Assembly (NCBI GenBank): GCA_006386115.1
Contig: VFIW01000055.1
Span: 124,001-188,000, forward strand
Direction: 5' to 3'
Length of the DNA: 64,000 nt
DNA from: Globisporangium splendens
Taxonomy: Eukaryota; Oomycota; Peronosporomycetes; Pythiales; Pythiaceae
This document shows, piece by piece, positions 56,001-64,000 of this stretch. A program made the translations under genes and the position numbers. The notes below the pieces were generated by a model. The model was not told the origin of the DNA and did not search any database. It saw nothing but the letters and a program-made list of their open reading frames with translations. Numbering within the stretch: position 1 is the first letter of the stretch; each line of letters begins with the position of its first letter.

Positions 56001-56121
56001 TCTTCCCGGAGAGTAGGCTCCTCGTATGGCTGACCGCATAACTGTGAATTTTCTCTCTATGCAATGGTCATTGAGGAGAAGAAGGCAATATCGTGTAGGC
56101 AACACTGAGCGTGCCGACATC
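54820..56121. repeat. right arm of the long inverted repeat
   Basis: Inverted counterpart of 52494-53810. The homology extends beyond the coding region through the flank that ends GTGCCGACATC, so the duplication involved DNA rather than mRNA. Confidence 0.88.
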
Positions 56122-56473
56122 TAGTTTGCATACTAACTTCGAGCGTAAGAACGCACAACACTTTTTTCAGCACGAAATTATTCCGACAGTTTGTGTAAAG
56201 TTTTGGATGTCAAGGAGAAGAAACCTGTAGATTCTGTAGCGGGAGTCCGCTGGTGCACTGTGGTTGCTTGAACAGCCTGGCACACCATTGCCAGCTACAC
56301 CTTATAATTCATACGCTCACTTTTTGTTTACTTTAGAGCATAATGAGCAAATGCTTTTTCAATATTACTAATTATCCATATAGATTTCAAATTGCCGTCG
56401 CGAACACAACGGAATTACGACGACACGTCCTCAACACATTCACACTGGGAATGATGAAATGACAGACCTCTGA
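56122..56473. other. intergenic region in the Crinkler cluster
   Basis: About 350 bp, A+T-richer than the flanks, between the 3' ends of copy 2 and the intact Crinkler. No coding features. Confidence 0.5.
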
Positions 56474-58240
56474 TTAAACTTCGTCAGGATACGGAATGAG
56501 TATTCCATACTGCTCGATTGTTTGTGGTGTCTTCTTGGTAAATGATTTGTAATATCTTGGTGGAAGCAAAAAAAAAAGGCGATTGCCTTGTGAACCCAGT
56601 TTCCGCAGATCATCTGACGCACCACCCTTTATCTCGTGTTTCTTACCCACCGTCATTTGAAACCCACCAAAGTTCGGCATCCATGCATCAATAGCTGTAT
56701 AATTTGATGTCCGTGGCACGTACAACTGGTCAGCAAATTGCTCGAGCTCTACGCGCTCTGCAATTTGTCGAGGTTGCGGAGACTCTGGGATATCAATAGT
56801 TTCTTCGTGTTCGCTGTCTGGGGTGCCTCGTTTGCGCTTGATCGTTTCTTGCTTTCGCATTTCAGCATAAGAATATAGTTTTCGATAAATAAAGCACCCA
56901 CCTCTTTCCAACAAATCCATCGAGTGCGGCTCGAAAATATACCCGCACAGTGATTGTGCCAGCGGGTTTCCATCGCACGAACCAAGAAGGCTCTGCATCT
57001 TGAGACGATCTCGCCGCCATTTCGTTTGAGCAATCACCTTGACGGCTAAATCTGAGGCATATGTGACCTGGTACTCTCGATATGGGTTCTCAGTCCAGAT
57101 GTGGATCAGGGTCTGGAGAATTTTGGTCTTCGAGTTGATATCGGAGTAGATAGAGACCAGCATTATGCAGTCATCGATGGAGCAACTGTTACATGCCGAC
57201 AACAATAACGCGTCCGGGGTTGTTTCAATGTCTTTAAGTACGAGACGGGGAACACCACCTAAGCACTCAAAGCGATTCACCCACACATCCCTCGCATCTG
57301 GGTATAGTGGAGCAATAGCAGACAGCTCTTCATGTGTCCACAGCGGCATATAGAACACATCGGGTTTCGGAGCGAGCTTCTTGAATTCACCAATATAGTC
57401 CTTTCTGGGTGTACTTACGAGCAAAACTGAGCAATCGTTGACGGGCATCCGAGCAATAGCAGTCGGGTCCGCTGAATCCACAAGGCACCACAGGTCGGGC
57501 GACCAAATCTGGCACTTACCGGGCAAGTCCCAGCGCTCCCACATCTTGTCGCCGTCAAAGTAGATCACTGGTACATTCGTGACAAGCAGCACTCGTTTCT
57601 TCTCCTTGATTAATTTCCAAAGCACGTAGTAGACGAACACTGACTTCCCAATTCCAGGTGTGCCACTGACGACAGCATACTTCACCATTCTTGGATCTGC
57701 TGCGTTCGACAGTACTTGCTCGGCGATCACCTTGTAGGAAGAACGAATGTGAAACCTGCGGAGTTTCGTTAACGGTATCAAAGACGAAAACTCAAGCCAA
57801 CTGTCGACTTCATCAACTGCGGCGAATTGTGAGAAAAACTCATGATCACACGGAGCGAAAGCGGCATCTTGCGATACAGGCGGAACAACCTCTTGCTTCG
57901 GAACGACCACCAACACATGGATCGCCTCGTTTGCAGGAGCTTTAGCGAAGACAGCGCCAATCTTCTTTGTTGGATCGATTTCTTCGCCGAACAGGTCGCT
58001 TATCTCATCAGGAATCGTTCCTGCTAATAACGCCTTCACATGAGCATCGCGAAATCCGAGCCAGGCGCCGTCGCCTATCTTGCCCAGATAGAGCTGAAGT
58101 TCATCCGCATCACACTTGATCTTGCTCTGCTTTTTCGTCTTGATCGCTTCCTTCAAGTGACCCACCGATTGGCTCGCATCAATGTCCACAGGGAACGCAC
58201 TTCCCTTCGCTCCAACCAACGCGCAGAACAGCGTCATCAT
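56474..58240 (-). CDS. Crinkler (CRN-type) effector, intact, header + P-loop NTPase + nuclease-like C-terminus
   Basis: A single-exon gene of 588 residues with its ATG at 58240; a downstream second Met follows at once. The N-terminal header (1-114) is the ubiquitin-like Crinkler domain, with MTLFCALVGAKGSAFPVDID, the LYLAK-type motif LQLYLGK at about 48-54, and the HVLVVVP block that ends the header. No secretory signal peptide is evident, as in many Crinklers. The C-terminal part has a Walker A motif GTPGIGKS at 193-200, a Walker B-like VIYFDGD, and CSVLLVSTPRKD. The last 150 residues include IDAWMPNFGGFQMTVGKKHEI, resembling the REase-like (PD-(D/E)XK) fold known behind NTPases in Crinkler-RHS-type effectors. 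The family enters host cells and acts in the nucleus; activity is inferred. No lesion was seen. Confidence 0.85.
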   Translation of the reverse strand: MMTLFCALVGAKGSAFPVDIDASQSVGHLKEAIKTKKQSKIKCDADELQLYLGKIGDGAWLGFRDAHVKALLAGTIPDEISDLFGEEIDPTKKIGAVFAKAPANEAIHVLVVVPKQEVVPPVSQDAAFAPCDHEFFSQFAAVDEVDSWLEFSSLIPLTKLRRFHIRSSYKVIAEQVLSNAADPRMVKYAVVSGTPGIGKSVFVYYVLWKLIKEKKRVLLVTNVPVIYFDGDKMWERWDLPGKCQIWSPDLWCLVDSADPTAIARMPVNDCSVLLVSTPRKDYIGEFKKLAPKPDVFYMPLWTHEELSAIAPLYPDARDVWVNRFECLGGVPRLVLKDIETTPDALLLSACNSCSIDDCIMLVSIYSDINSKTKILQTLIHIWTENPYREYQVTYASDLAVKVIAQTKWRRDRLKMQSLLGSCDGNPLAQSLCGYIFEPHSMDLLERGGCFIYRKLYSYAEMRKQETIKRKRGTPDSEHEETIDIPESPQPRQIAERVELEQFADQLYVPRTSNYTAIDAWMPNFGGFQMTVGKKHEIKGGASDDLRKLGSQGNRLFFLLPPRYYKSFTKKTPQTIEQYGILIPYPDEV

Positions 58241-58338
58241 CACTCCTCTCCCTGGAGAATTTCCAACTGGCAATAATCAAAATTGATATCGAGAATCCTG
58301 TCGTCGTAGTGAATATCCAGCAAGGGCACTTTCTACAA

Positions 58339-58740
58339 GAGCGAACCCATCAGCAGCATCCTAAGCATCTTGAGAAGCCGCCGACAGTGCACTGGGTATC
58401 TCTCTCTCTCTCTCTCTCTCTCCTCTTCGTGCACACGCTCCTCACAGTTGAATCCAGAGCTACGCGAGCAATACGCGACCAAAGAATTCCAAAAGGCTCG
58501 TTGTGATTGAATGGACAGGATTCGCGGCGTTCGTGTCCTTCTGAAGTGGACGGCCGACTTACTTTGGTGCAATTGTGCGTGCTTAATCTTGGTAACCACA
58601 GCGAATGACAATGGACACTGTCGACCATGGGATTAGACCAACGTCATCTGCTTCATCCGGCTGCCGACCAACAAACAAGCCCGAGGCGCACTGGGTCTCC
58701 AAGGGCGTCGCCATGCTCTCACAGTTGGACGACTGAGCCA
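58339..58740 (+). pseudogene. decayed relic of the dynein heavy-chain 3' end
   Basis: Aligns with the dynein gene's 3' part in order: CCGCCGACAGTG(C/T)ACTGGGT (dynein 51527), an altered TACGCG..AA(A)AGCC stretch up to the first donor, the intron block TTGTGATTGA, part of exon 2 and intron 2 (GTGTCCTTCTGA), and exon 3 from ACTGTCGACCA to CAGTTGGACGACTGA. Exons and introns are both included, with large internal deletions and a CT microsatellite insertion. No open frame remains, so it is a genomic, not retroposed, relic. Confidence 0.85.
58396..58424. repeat. CT dinucleotide microsatellite
   Basis: A pure TC run inside the dynein relic, where the functional gene has unrelated sequence. Confidence 0.9.
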
Positions 58741-60218
58741 ACGCTCGATCGAATCCCTTATCGAACCTTTTAGGTAAATAGGATCTGCATATAGCAAAGC
58801 CTTTCTTCATGGAAGAAGATGTTGCCTTTTGTCCCTCGATGCCGTCGTTCGTTACGCAACTTGGTGACGGTGCTACTCATTGTTTTGGTCGCACGGGCCA
58901 CGATTCTTGCGCATATCGGTTGAAGAAGCCACGACACGACGCGACCTGGAGAAACCATGAAGAAGAAGACGTGTGCGCGCAGCGACTGGCATGAGCAGGA
59001 GAAGACAGGGAAGTCCCGAGTGGCACAGCTGGAAGGCAGCAGTGAGAGCGCGCGCACGCAGTGGGTGGATGGGTTCACACGTGGATGCCGTCATACGGTG
59101 TAGCTATGTGAGGCTGCGCCGCAGACTGAAAGGAACATCCCCCTTGCTGTGCCTGCCAGCAGCTCCAGTCAGCATCCACAGCTGCCTTCCTTTCTTTGTG
59201 TGGCACAATCCAACAAACCTGACGAGAATGTCTATCGCCGATTTAAATCACATAAATATCTTTATAATGAATCTAGATCATAAGCAGCCTATTATGGACC
59301 TTTTAATAGAACGTTTATAGTATGATATGTCGCGTAACCCATTATAGAGGTATGGATCCGCCAAGTGATCCATGTGTCACAACAATCGACTGATGCATGA
59401 ATGGCTCGAGCATTTCCTCAATGCGCAAGGCGCAAATTCGCGCCGCCATGCAGCCATATATGCAAGCATTAAGCATCCACAGCAGCTCCGTGTCATTCGC
59501 CGCGTGTCTCTCCTTGCGGCCGGCGCGCTGCTGGTGCTTTCGCGCGCAAAAACCATGCTGCCCACACCCCTCGCCCAAACCTTCTCTCTCTCTTCATCAT
59601 CATCATCATTTTAATGCACCCCTTTGGAAAGGACACTTCAAATAGAAGACCGCATACATTTTCCAAGTCAACGGCAGTTGAGTGGCGCGCCACCTGCCGG
59701 TCTCCCGCCAAAAAATAAAAAAAGGACTGCGCGCGCAAAACCAGCACTGCTGCTAAAGCGCGAATGGCACAATAGCGGGGGGTAGGATAGAGGGGGAGGG
59801 AGCCCTCTGGTGGGTTTATGGGTCCATGGGCCCATGGCGCTCTTCCCCCATACACAATACGCGGACAGCTTTCCCTCCATCGAGCGACGACACACGCGCC
59901 ATTTCCAATAGAGACTCCGCGCGCGCTCTGCTTGCTCTATCTGGTGCATGCGTCCAACGCGCCGCGTCTTCTTCTAGTGTACATTGCAACACACAGTGGT
60001 ATATTCCCCCCTTTGAACAAGCGGACTTCTATTCCAGTCCTGTCGACTTTTGACGGGACGCGGTCATTCGTATTGGAGAGGCGCCAATCATCGCGCGCGA
60101 TTCTGTTTTTTTTTGGCGCGCTTCTGACATTCGATCAAGTCAAGAGTGTGAGCCCATCTGTCCATCAGCCATTGCGATACTTCCACGAGCCACAAGAAGC
60201 TACAGACACATACACAAG
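58741..60218. other. gene-free region between dynein relic and cyclin gene
   Basis: About 1.5 kb with no frame that I can support. The first 60 bp continue the homology to the dynein 3' flank. Short open frames occur near 59377-59578 and 59397-59645 on both strands but have no protein-like motifs. There is a TCA microsatellite near 59595-59610 and a palindrome-like GGTCCATGGGCCCATGG near 59821. The right end holds the cyclin promoter. Confidence 0.45.
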
Positions 60219-61481
60219 ATGGCGATGGAGTGGGAAGACGACGCGAGCCTCGTGTGCGACGAGAGCTTTGACGAGAGCTACTACGACGCAGGCATGCACG
60301 TCGACGTCGAGGAGGAAACGGTACGTGCGCTTGCTTCTGAGGATATGCGCGCATAGCAGTGTGAAGACGAATGCTCATGTTGCTCTGATTGTATTATTTG
60401 TGTGTGGCATCAGCGTTTGGCGTTGGAAGATCTGGACATCGACATGGTGTACCGCGCGATGCTGCGCCAGGAGCTCGCGCGTCCCGACTTTTCGAGAAAG
60501 TACGAGTATCTCAAGTACCGCCGCATCCTCGTGGACTGGATGTCCGAGGTTGGCGAGGAGATGCAAGTGCGCAAGGAGACCGTGCACACTGCCATCGCGT
60601 ACTTGGAGCGCGTGCTCGCTGTACGTACTTGTGCTTTACTCGAAGCATGTCAATGGCACTATGACACTCACCTGTGCCTTGTGTATGCTTTAGACGGGCC
60701 AAATGCCGTCGAAGGATCGCTTCCAGTTGCTCGCGCTGAGCTGCATCCTGATCGCGTCCAAGTACCTGGGACCCGAGGAGGAAGTGCCGCCGATCTCCGA
60801 GTTCTGGGAGTTTGGTAACCGCTGCTACAGCTACGAGGAGATCCACGAAATGGAGCTCATTACGCTCTCCAAGTACGTGTCTTTTGTTGTTCGTCACGAA
60901 AAGATTTGCTGCGCCGTGTATTATAATGATACGCGAGGTCATCCGAGTCTGGAAATAGCTAAAGGAGCCGTTGCTGACTCACTTGTTTTGCTCTCATTTA
61001 TAGATTGCAGTGGTCTCTGACGACGCTGACGCCGATCCATTTCACGCGGTACTACCTGTCGCAGTCGGTCTTGTTCTGCGACGACGAGATCCAGGGCACC
61101 GACATGGTCGAGGAAGCGCTCGAGTATTACCAAAAGTACAACGAGTTTTTCGTGGATCTCTGCTTACAAGGTACCTTTTTGCTTCCACGTCCACTTCTCC
61201 CCAAGCACCTCGTTGTTCTCACTCCAAATCTATAAATTTGTGCAGAATACCAATTCCAGGCGTATCGTCCGTCGTTGGTCGCGGCTGCGATCCTCGCGGT
61301 CTCCAGGAAAGCGCTCGGCATGAGTCCGCTCTGGCGTGAAGAGCTCACGGTGCTCACGGGGTACGGCGAGGCGCAGGTCGAGCCGTGCTTTTGCGCGATC
61401 TGGTCCCACTACGTGTCCACGTTCGGCGACAAGAACGCGTCGGTCAGAGAGTGCTCGCCTACGGGCGTCGCCGACTTTTAG
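60219..61481 (+). CDS. cyclin (A/B-like cyclin box protein)
   Basis: Five exons, 60219-60320, 60414-60620, 60694-60872, 61004-61170 and 61246-61481, for 296 residues. The first cyclin box is clear: YEYLKYRRILVDWMSEVGEE, then TVHTAIAYLERVLA, DRFQLLALSCILIASKYLGPEEEVPPISEF, YSYEEIHEMELITLSKLQW and TPIHFTRYYLSQSVLF. The C-terminal cyclin fold has PSLVAAAILAVSRKALGMSPLW. Cyclins bind and activate CDKs. The N-terminus is short and acidic, and no RxxLxxIxN-type destruction box was found. It is similar in layout to cyclin A/J/F groups; the subtype cannot be fixed from the sequence alone. Confidence 0.9.
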
Positions 61482-62001
61482 AAGCGTGCGTGCGCGAAGA
61501 CGTGACAAGCAAACAAGAGACAAAAACAAGAGGATAGGTTGGTAGATTAACATATTTATGGCGCACCTCAGTCGCGTCGCTTTCGTAGGTGTATCAAGTA
61601 GATTTTATGTATGTGTGTGAAGCTTTGGAATCACACAATTTCAAAGGGAAGCACAAGTAGTAGCGTGAAGAAGCAGCAACAGCAGCAAAAAACGCGCTGG
61701 TTGATCAATTTGCCTGCGTTCAAATTGAAATTGGAGGATTCATCATATTCGTCGTAGCTGAGCAACAATGTTAACCATCTTTCAAAACTTGTGCAAAACG
61801 CAAAGAGAAAATATCCAAGGCACTTGCTTGTACGGCAAAAAGTAATTGAGAAATTGAATTTTAAAGATTTGGTGGAAATGCAAAAGAGGAACCTCGCGTC
61901 GAGCCTCGACAGAGCGCTCTCAGAAAGAGTAGCATAATTCAAAATCTGGTGGAGCGAGGGGAAATAGTTGTACAAGTGTGCACAGACCAAAGCACAGCAG
62001 C
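61482..62001. other. intergenic region between convergent cyclin and PDZ-like genes
   Basis: About 520 bp, A+T-rich in its middle, with 3' UTRs of both genes. A 126-residue minus-strand frame (61631-62011) is rich in Phe, Cys and Leu and has no recognised domain. Confidence 0.5.
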
Positions 62002-63933
62002 TTACGGCCACGGCAGCGCGCGATCCGAGTCCCCGATCTCGCCTCCTTTCACGTGATTCGTCAACTTCACATCGTAGTACCCGACTCCCGGACTCTCGCT
62101 CTTGGTGATGAACGAGTCGCGCGTCGCCCTCGCTCTCGACATCACGGCGCCACGCGACGAGAGTGACGTCGGGGTCTCGGTGCTCGTCGCCGAGTACTTC
62201 TGCGGGATGTAGCTGTAGCGGTTGTTAATATTCTTGATGCATTGGCTTCGCGGAGATCTCGGATTGCTGTGACGGCGTTCAGATGTAGCCGAACTGTACG
62301 ACGCCACCGACACATCCGAGCGCATGTTTTCGCGACGCGCCGTTCGCGCGCTGCGGGGGGCATTCGACCGACTAGAGTAGTTTGAGTACCCCGAGATCGA
62401 CGACACGTTCGAAGATTGGTAGTAGGATGCGGATTTCGGTGGCACGCCGGCCTTACTGTCCATGGCTTCGAGGACTTCAGGCGTCAATCGAAGCTTCAAA
62501 TGGGACGACGACGACGGAATCGGGGCTGAGGATGACGACGAGAGCGGCGGTGGATTAGTGGCAACCTCTGTGCCATTTCGCGAACGAACAGCTGACAGTT
62601 TCTCATGGAACAGCTCGATCTGCCGCGCGATTTGCTTGGCTTCTTCGTGCTTCTTCAAGAGCGCGATCTGCAGCGTCTTGATATGGTCCACGAGCAGCTC
62701 CTCTGTCTCGTCCTCGTTTTGGTTCGAGTCTCTATCGCAGTCGCGGACATCGGCAGGTTCCTCGTTGCCGCCGTCAACCACTGGACTCGGACTCGGTCGG
62801 CGGGTCTTTTTGGCGGGTGATTGCTTTTCGCGACGGCCATTAGACTTGACCGACGACGTAACGACTCTGGCAGCGCCGTCGCCGCCGTGATTGCTCTGAT
62901 TGTCGCAGATCTCCAACGATTTCAGCAGCTCGCTTTCTTCCTTGTCTTGCTGCACATTGCGCTGGCTGCGTCCGGATCGCTTGCCTGCTGTGAATGCACG
63001 GCGCTCGGGGTACGGCGACGAGGCATCCGTTTTCTTGCGTTCACTTGTGAGGCGCTGCTTTGAGTTTGAATGCGGACTCTTGGCTGGACGCTCTTCACTC
63101 ACGGGAACCGCCTGCTCCACCGCTTTCTTCCCAGAAGAAGCACCACTCGTCGTACGTGCTTGCGTTCGCGTAGACGACGGAGCGCCGTCATTGCTGTCGT
63201 CTTCGGATTTCGGAGATGGCACAGATTGACGTCGCTCCGGAGTCTCTGATTCCTCTGGCTTGGCTGCTGCCGCCAGCAATAGCGAAGCTCGGAGCGACGG
63301 CTTCTTGCACCCGCGAAAGTGGATTTCCAGTGGGATGCTCGCATTCTTGATGAGATCGTGCACTTGACGAAGACCGAGATTCTCTAACGGGGTATCTGCG
63401 ATTTGCACAACCGTCACTCCTGTCTCCAAACGCTCGTAATGGGTCGCAGTGGAATGCGGATAGATGTTCGCGACCACAATGTTCTCGTTATTTTGTTTGA
63501 GCGTGAAGCCTAGCGGCAAGCGGTGGAACATGATGGTAAAGTCGAACGTTTCTCGTGTGTCTTCGGACGACGCGCTGCTCGCCAAGCTTCTCGGTCCACC
63601 ACGACCGCCACTCGCAACGCTCTCGTTCGCTGACGCTGGTTTCTCGGTGATCCCTAACTCAATTTCATCGTTATCGACGCACCAGCGGCCAATCGGTTCC
63701 GCTCCTGGCAGCAAATGCCCTTTCTCCATGTGGTAGATCGTGTTGAAATCCGGAATCTCGCACTTTGGGTACGCCAAGTGATACTCGGCAATCGCAGTCG
63801 CGATCATCGACTCGCACGGCCATTCCGTCTGCACGAGGCACCTGAATTTCAGCCCCAATACGCTGATCGTGAGGTACACTGAATCGTCCGGATCCACTGC
63901 CGTCGGCGCGCGCACCACGCGGTTCCTCGCCAT
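62002..63933 (-). CDS. PDZ-like domain protein with long disordered middle region
   Basis: A single-exon gene of 643 residues with its ATG at 63933, MARNRVVRAPTAVD. Residues 15-95 form a compact N-terminal domain (VYLTISVLGLKFRCLVQTEWP, CEIPDFNTIYHMEKGHLLPG) that I do not recognise. A PDZ-like domain follows at about 130-215: MFHRLPLGFTLKQNNENIVV, where LPLGFTL takes the place of the carboxylate-binding GLGF loop, then NIYPHSTATHYERLETG and VHDLIKNASIPLEIHFRG. The rest is Ser/Arg/Pro-rich, with a short coiled coil (LLVDHIKTLQIALLKKHEEAKQ, about residues 410-440). PDZ domains bind C-terminal peptides, so a scaffold role is inferred; the partner is unknown. Confidence 0.75.
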   Translation of the reverse strand: MARNRVVRAPTAVDPDDSVYLTISVLGLKFRCLVQTEWPCESMIATAIAEYHLAYPKCEIPDFNTIYHMEKGHLLPGAEPIGRWCVDNDEIELGITEKPASANESVASGGRGGPRSLASSASSEDTRETFDFTIMFHRLPLGFTLKQNNENIVVANIYPHSTATHYERLETGVTVVQIADTPLENLGLRQVHDLIKNASIPLEIHFRGCKKPSLRASLLLAAAAKPEESETPERRQSVPSPKSEDDSNDGAPSSTRTQARTTSGASSGKKAVEQAVPVSEERPAKSPHSNSKQRLTSERKKTDASSPYPERRAFTAGKRSGRSQRNVQQDKEESELLKSLEICDNQSNHGGDGAARVVTSSVKSNGRREKQSPAKKTRRPSPSPVVDGGNEEPADVRDCDRDSNQNEDETEELLVDHIKTLQIALLKKHEEAKQIARQIELFHEKLSAVRSRNGTEVATNPPPLSSSSSAPIPSSSSHLKLRLTPEVLEAMDSKAGVPPKSASYYQSSNVSSISGYSNYSSRSNAPRSARTARRENMRSDVSVASYSSATSERRHSNPRSPRSQCIKNINNRYSYIPQKYSATSTETPTSLSSRGAVMSRARATRDSFITKSESPGVGYYDVKLTNHVKGGEIGDSDRALPWP

Positions 63934-64000
63934 CACGTCACGCTGCTGTTTCGCGCCGCGCGGCTTTGGTTTCTGCGTGATCGACGTGGTGGTCGTCGCC

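Noticed and set aside
61631..62011. 126-residue minus-strand frame
   Set aside because: Rich in Cys, Phe and Leu, without motifs, and in an A+T-rich intergenic stretch; treated as non-coding.
1..64000. tRNA, rRNA and CRISPR features
   Set aside because: I looked for tRNA B-box-like GGTTCGANTCC motifs, conserved rRNA segments and regular spacer arrays, and found none that could be supported.

Overview
The window is nuclear DNA of an oomycete, most likely a Pythium-like or other peronosporalean species. The evidence is: short GT-AG introns (mostly 60-120 bp) in gene-dense DNA; a Crinkler-type effector cluster whose intact member has the LYLAK-like variant LQLYLGK; elicitin-like secreted proteins with the six-cysteine C-x4-C signature; and flagellar genes (axonemal dynein heavy chain, DRC7) as expected of a zoospore-forming organism. 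No tRNA, rRNA, CRISPR array or prokaryotic feature was recognised. Splice junctions were assigned by eye from GT..AG, phase continuity and protein homology.

Layout. 1-2494: 3' part of a PH-ELMO protein. 2725-7370: three tandem paralogues of a DUF2817 / M14-type metallopeptidase-like protein, the third with an in-frame TGA. 7611-12500 (-): a 1629-residue protein made of about 20 repeats. 13167-14513: ribosomal protein eL8 (L7a). 15518-16330: RING-H2 protein. 16485-17528 (-): ankyrin protein. 17535-20254: a tandem segmental duplication carrying an elicitin-like gene and the first exon of a U2AF65-like gene; only the second copy continues into the full splicing factor (to 22229). 22518-24629 (-): Sel1-repeat protein. 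25038-25919 (-): RS/RGG-rich RNA-binding-like protein. 26276-27074: eIF1A-domain protein (EIF1AD). 27345-29294: coiled-coil protein resembling TSNAXIP1, with several apparent single-base indels. 29417-34535 (-): a 13-exon F-BAR / GRAM / VASt / transmembrane protein. 35043-35602: ribosomal stalk protein P1. 35918-38885 (-) and 39120-52168 (+): a divergent flagellar pair, DRC7 and an inner-arm-type dynein heavy chain. 52494-58270: a Crinkler cluster with one intact gene and two broken copies arranged as inverted repeats, closed on the far side by a decayed copy of the dynein 3' end (58339-58740). 60219-61481: cyclin. 62002-63933 (-): PDZ-like protein.

How parts relate. The housekeeping genes serve translation (eL8, P1, EIF1AD) and splicing (U2AF65, RS/RGG protein). 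The flagellar pair shares 234 bp of upstream DNA. The accessory part is the elicitin-like duplication and the Crinkler island; both show recent local duplication, inversion and exon capture, which is typical of effector-bearing DNA.

Quality caution. The dynein gene needs a one-base frame change near 42864, and the TSNAXIP1-like gene needs several. These could be base errors in the assembly or real lesions. The lesions shared by two Crinkler copies are better explained as real mutations that predate duplication.
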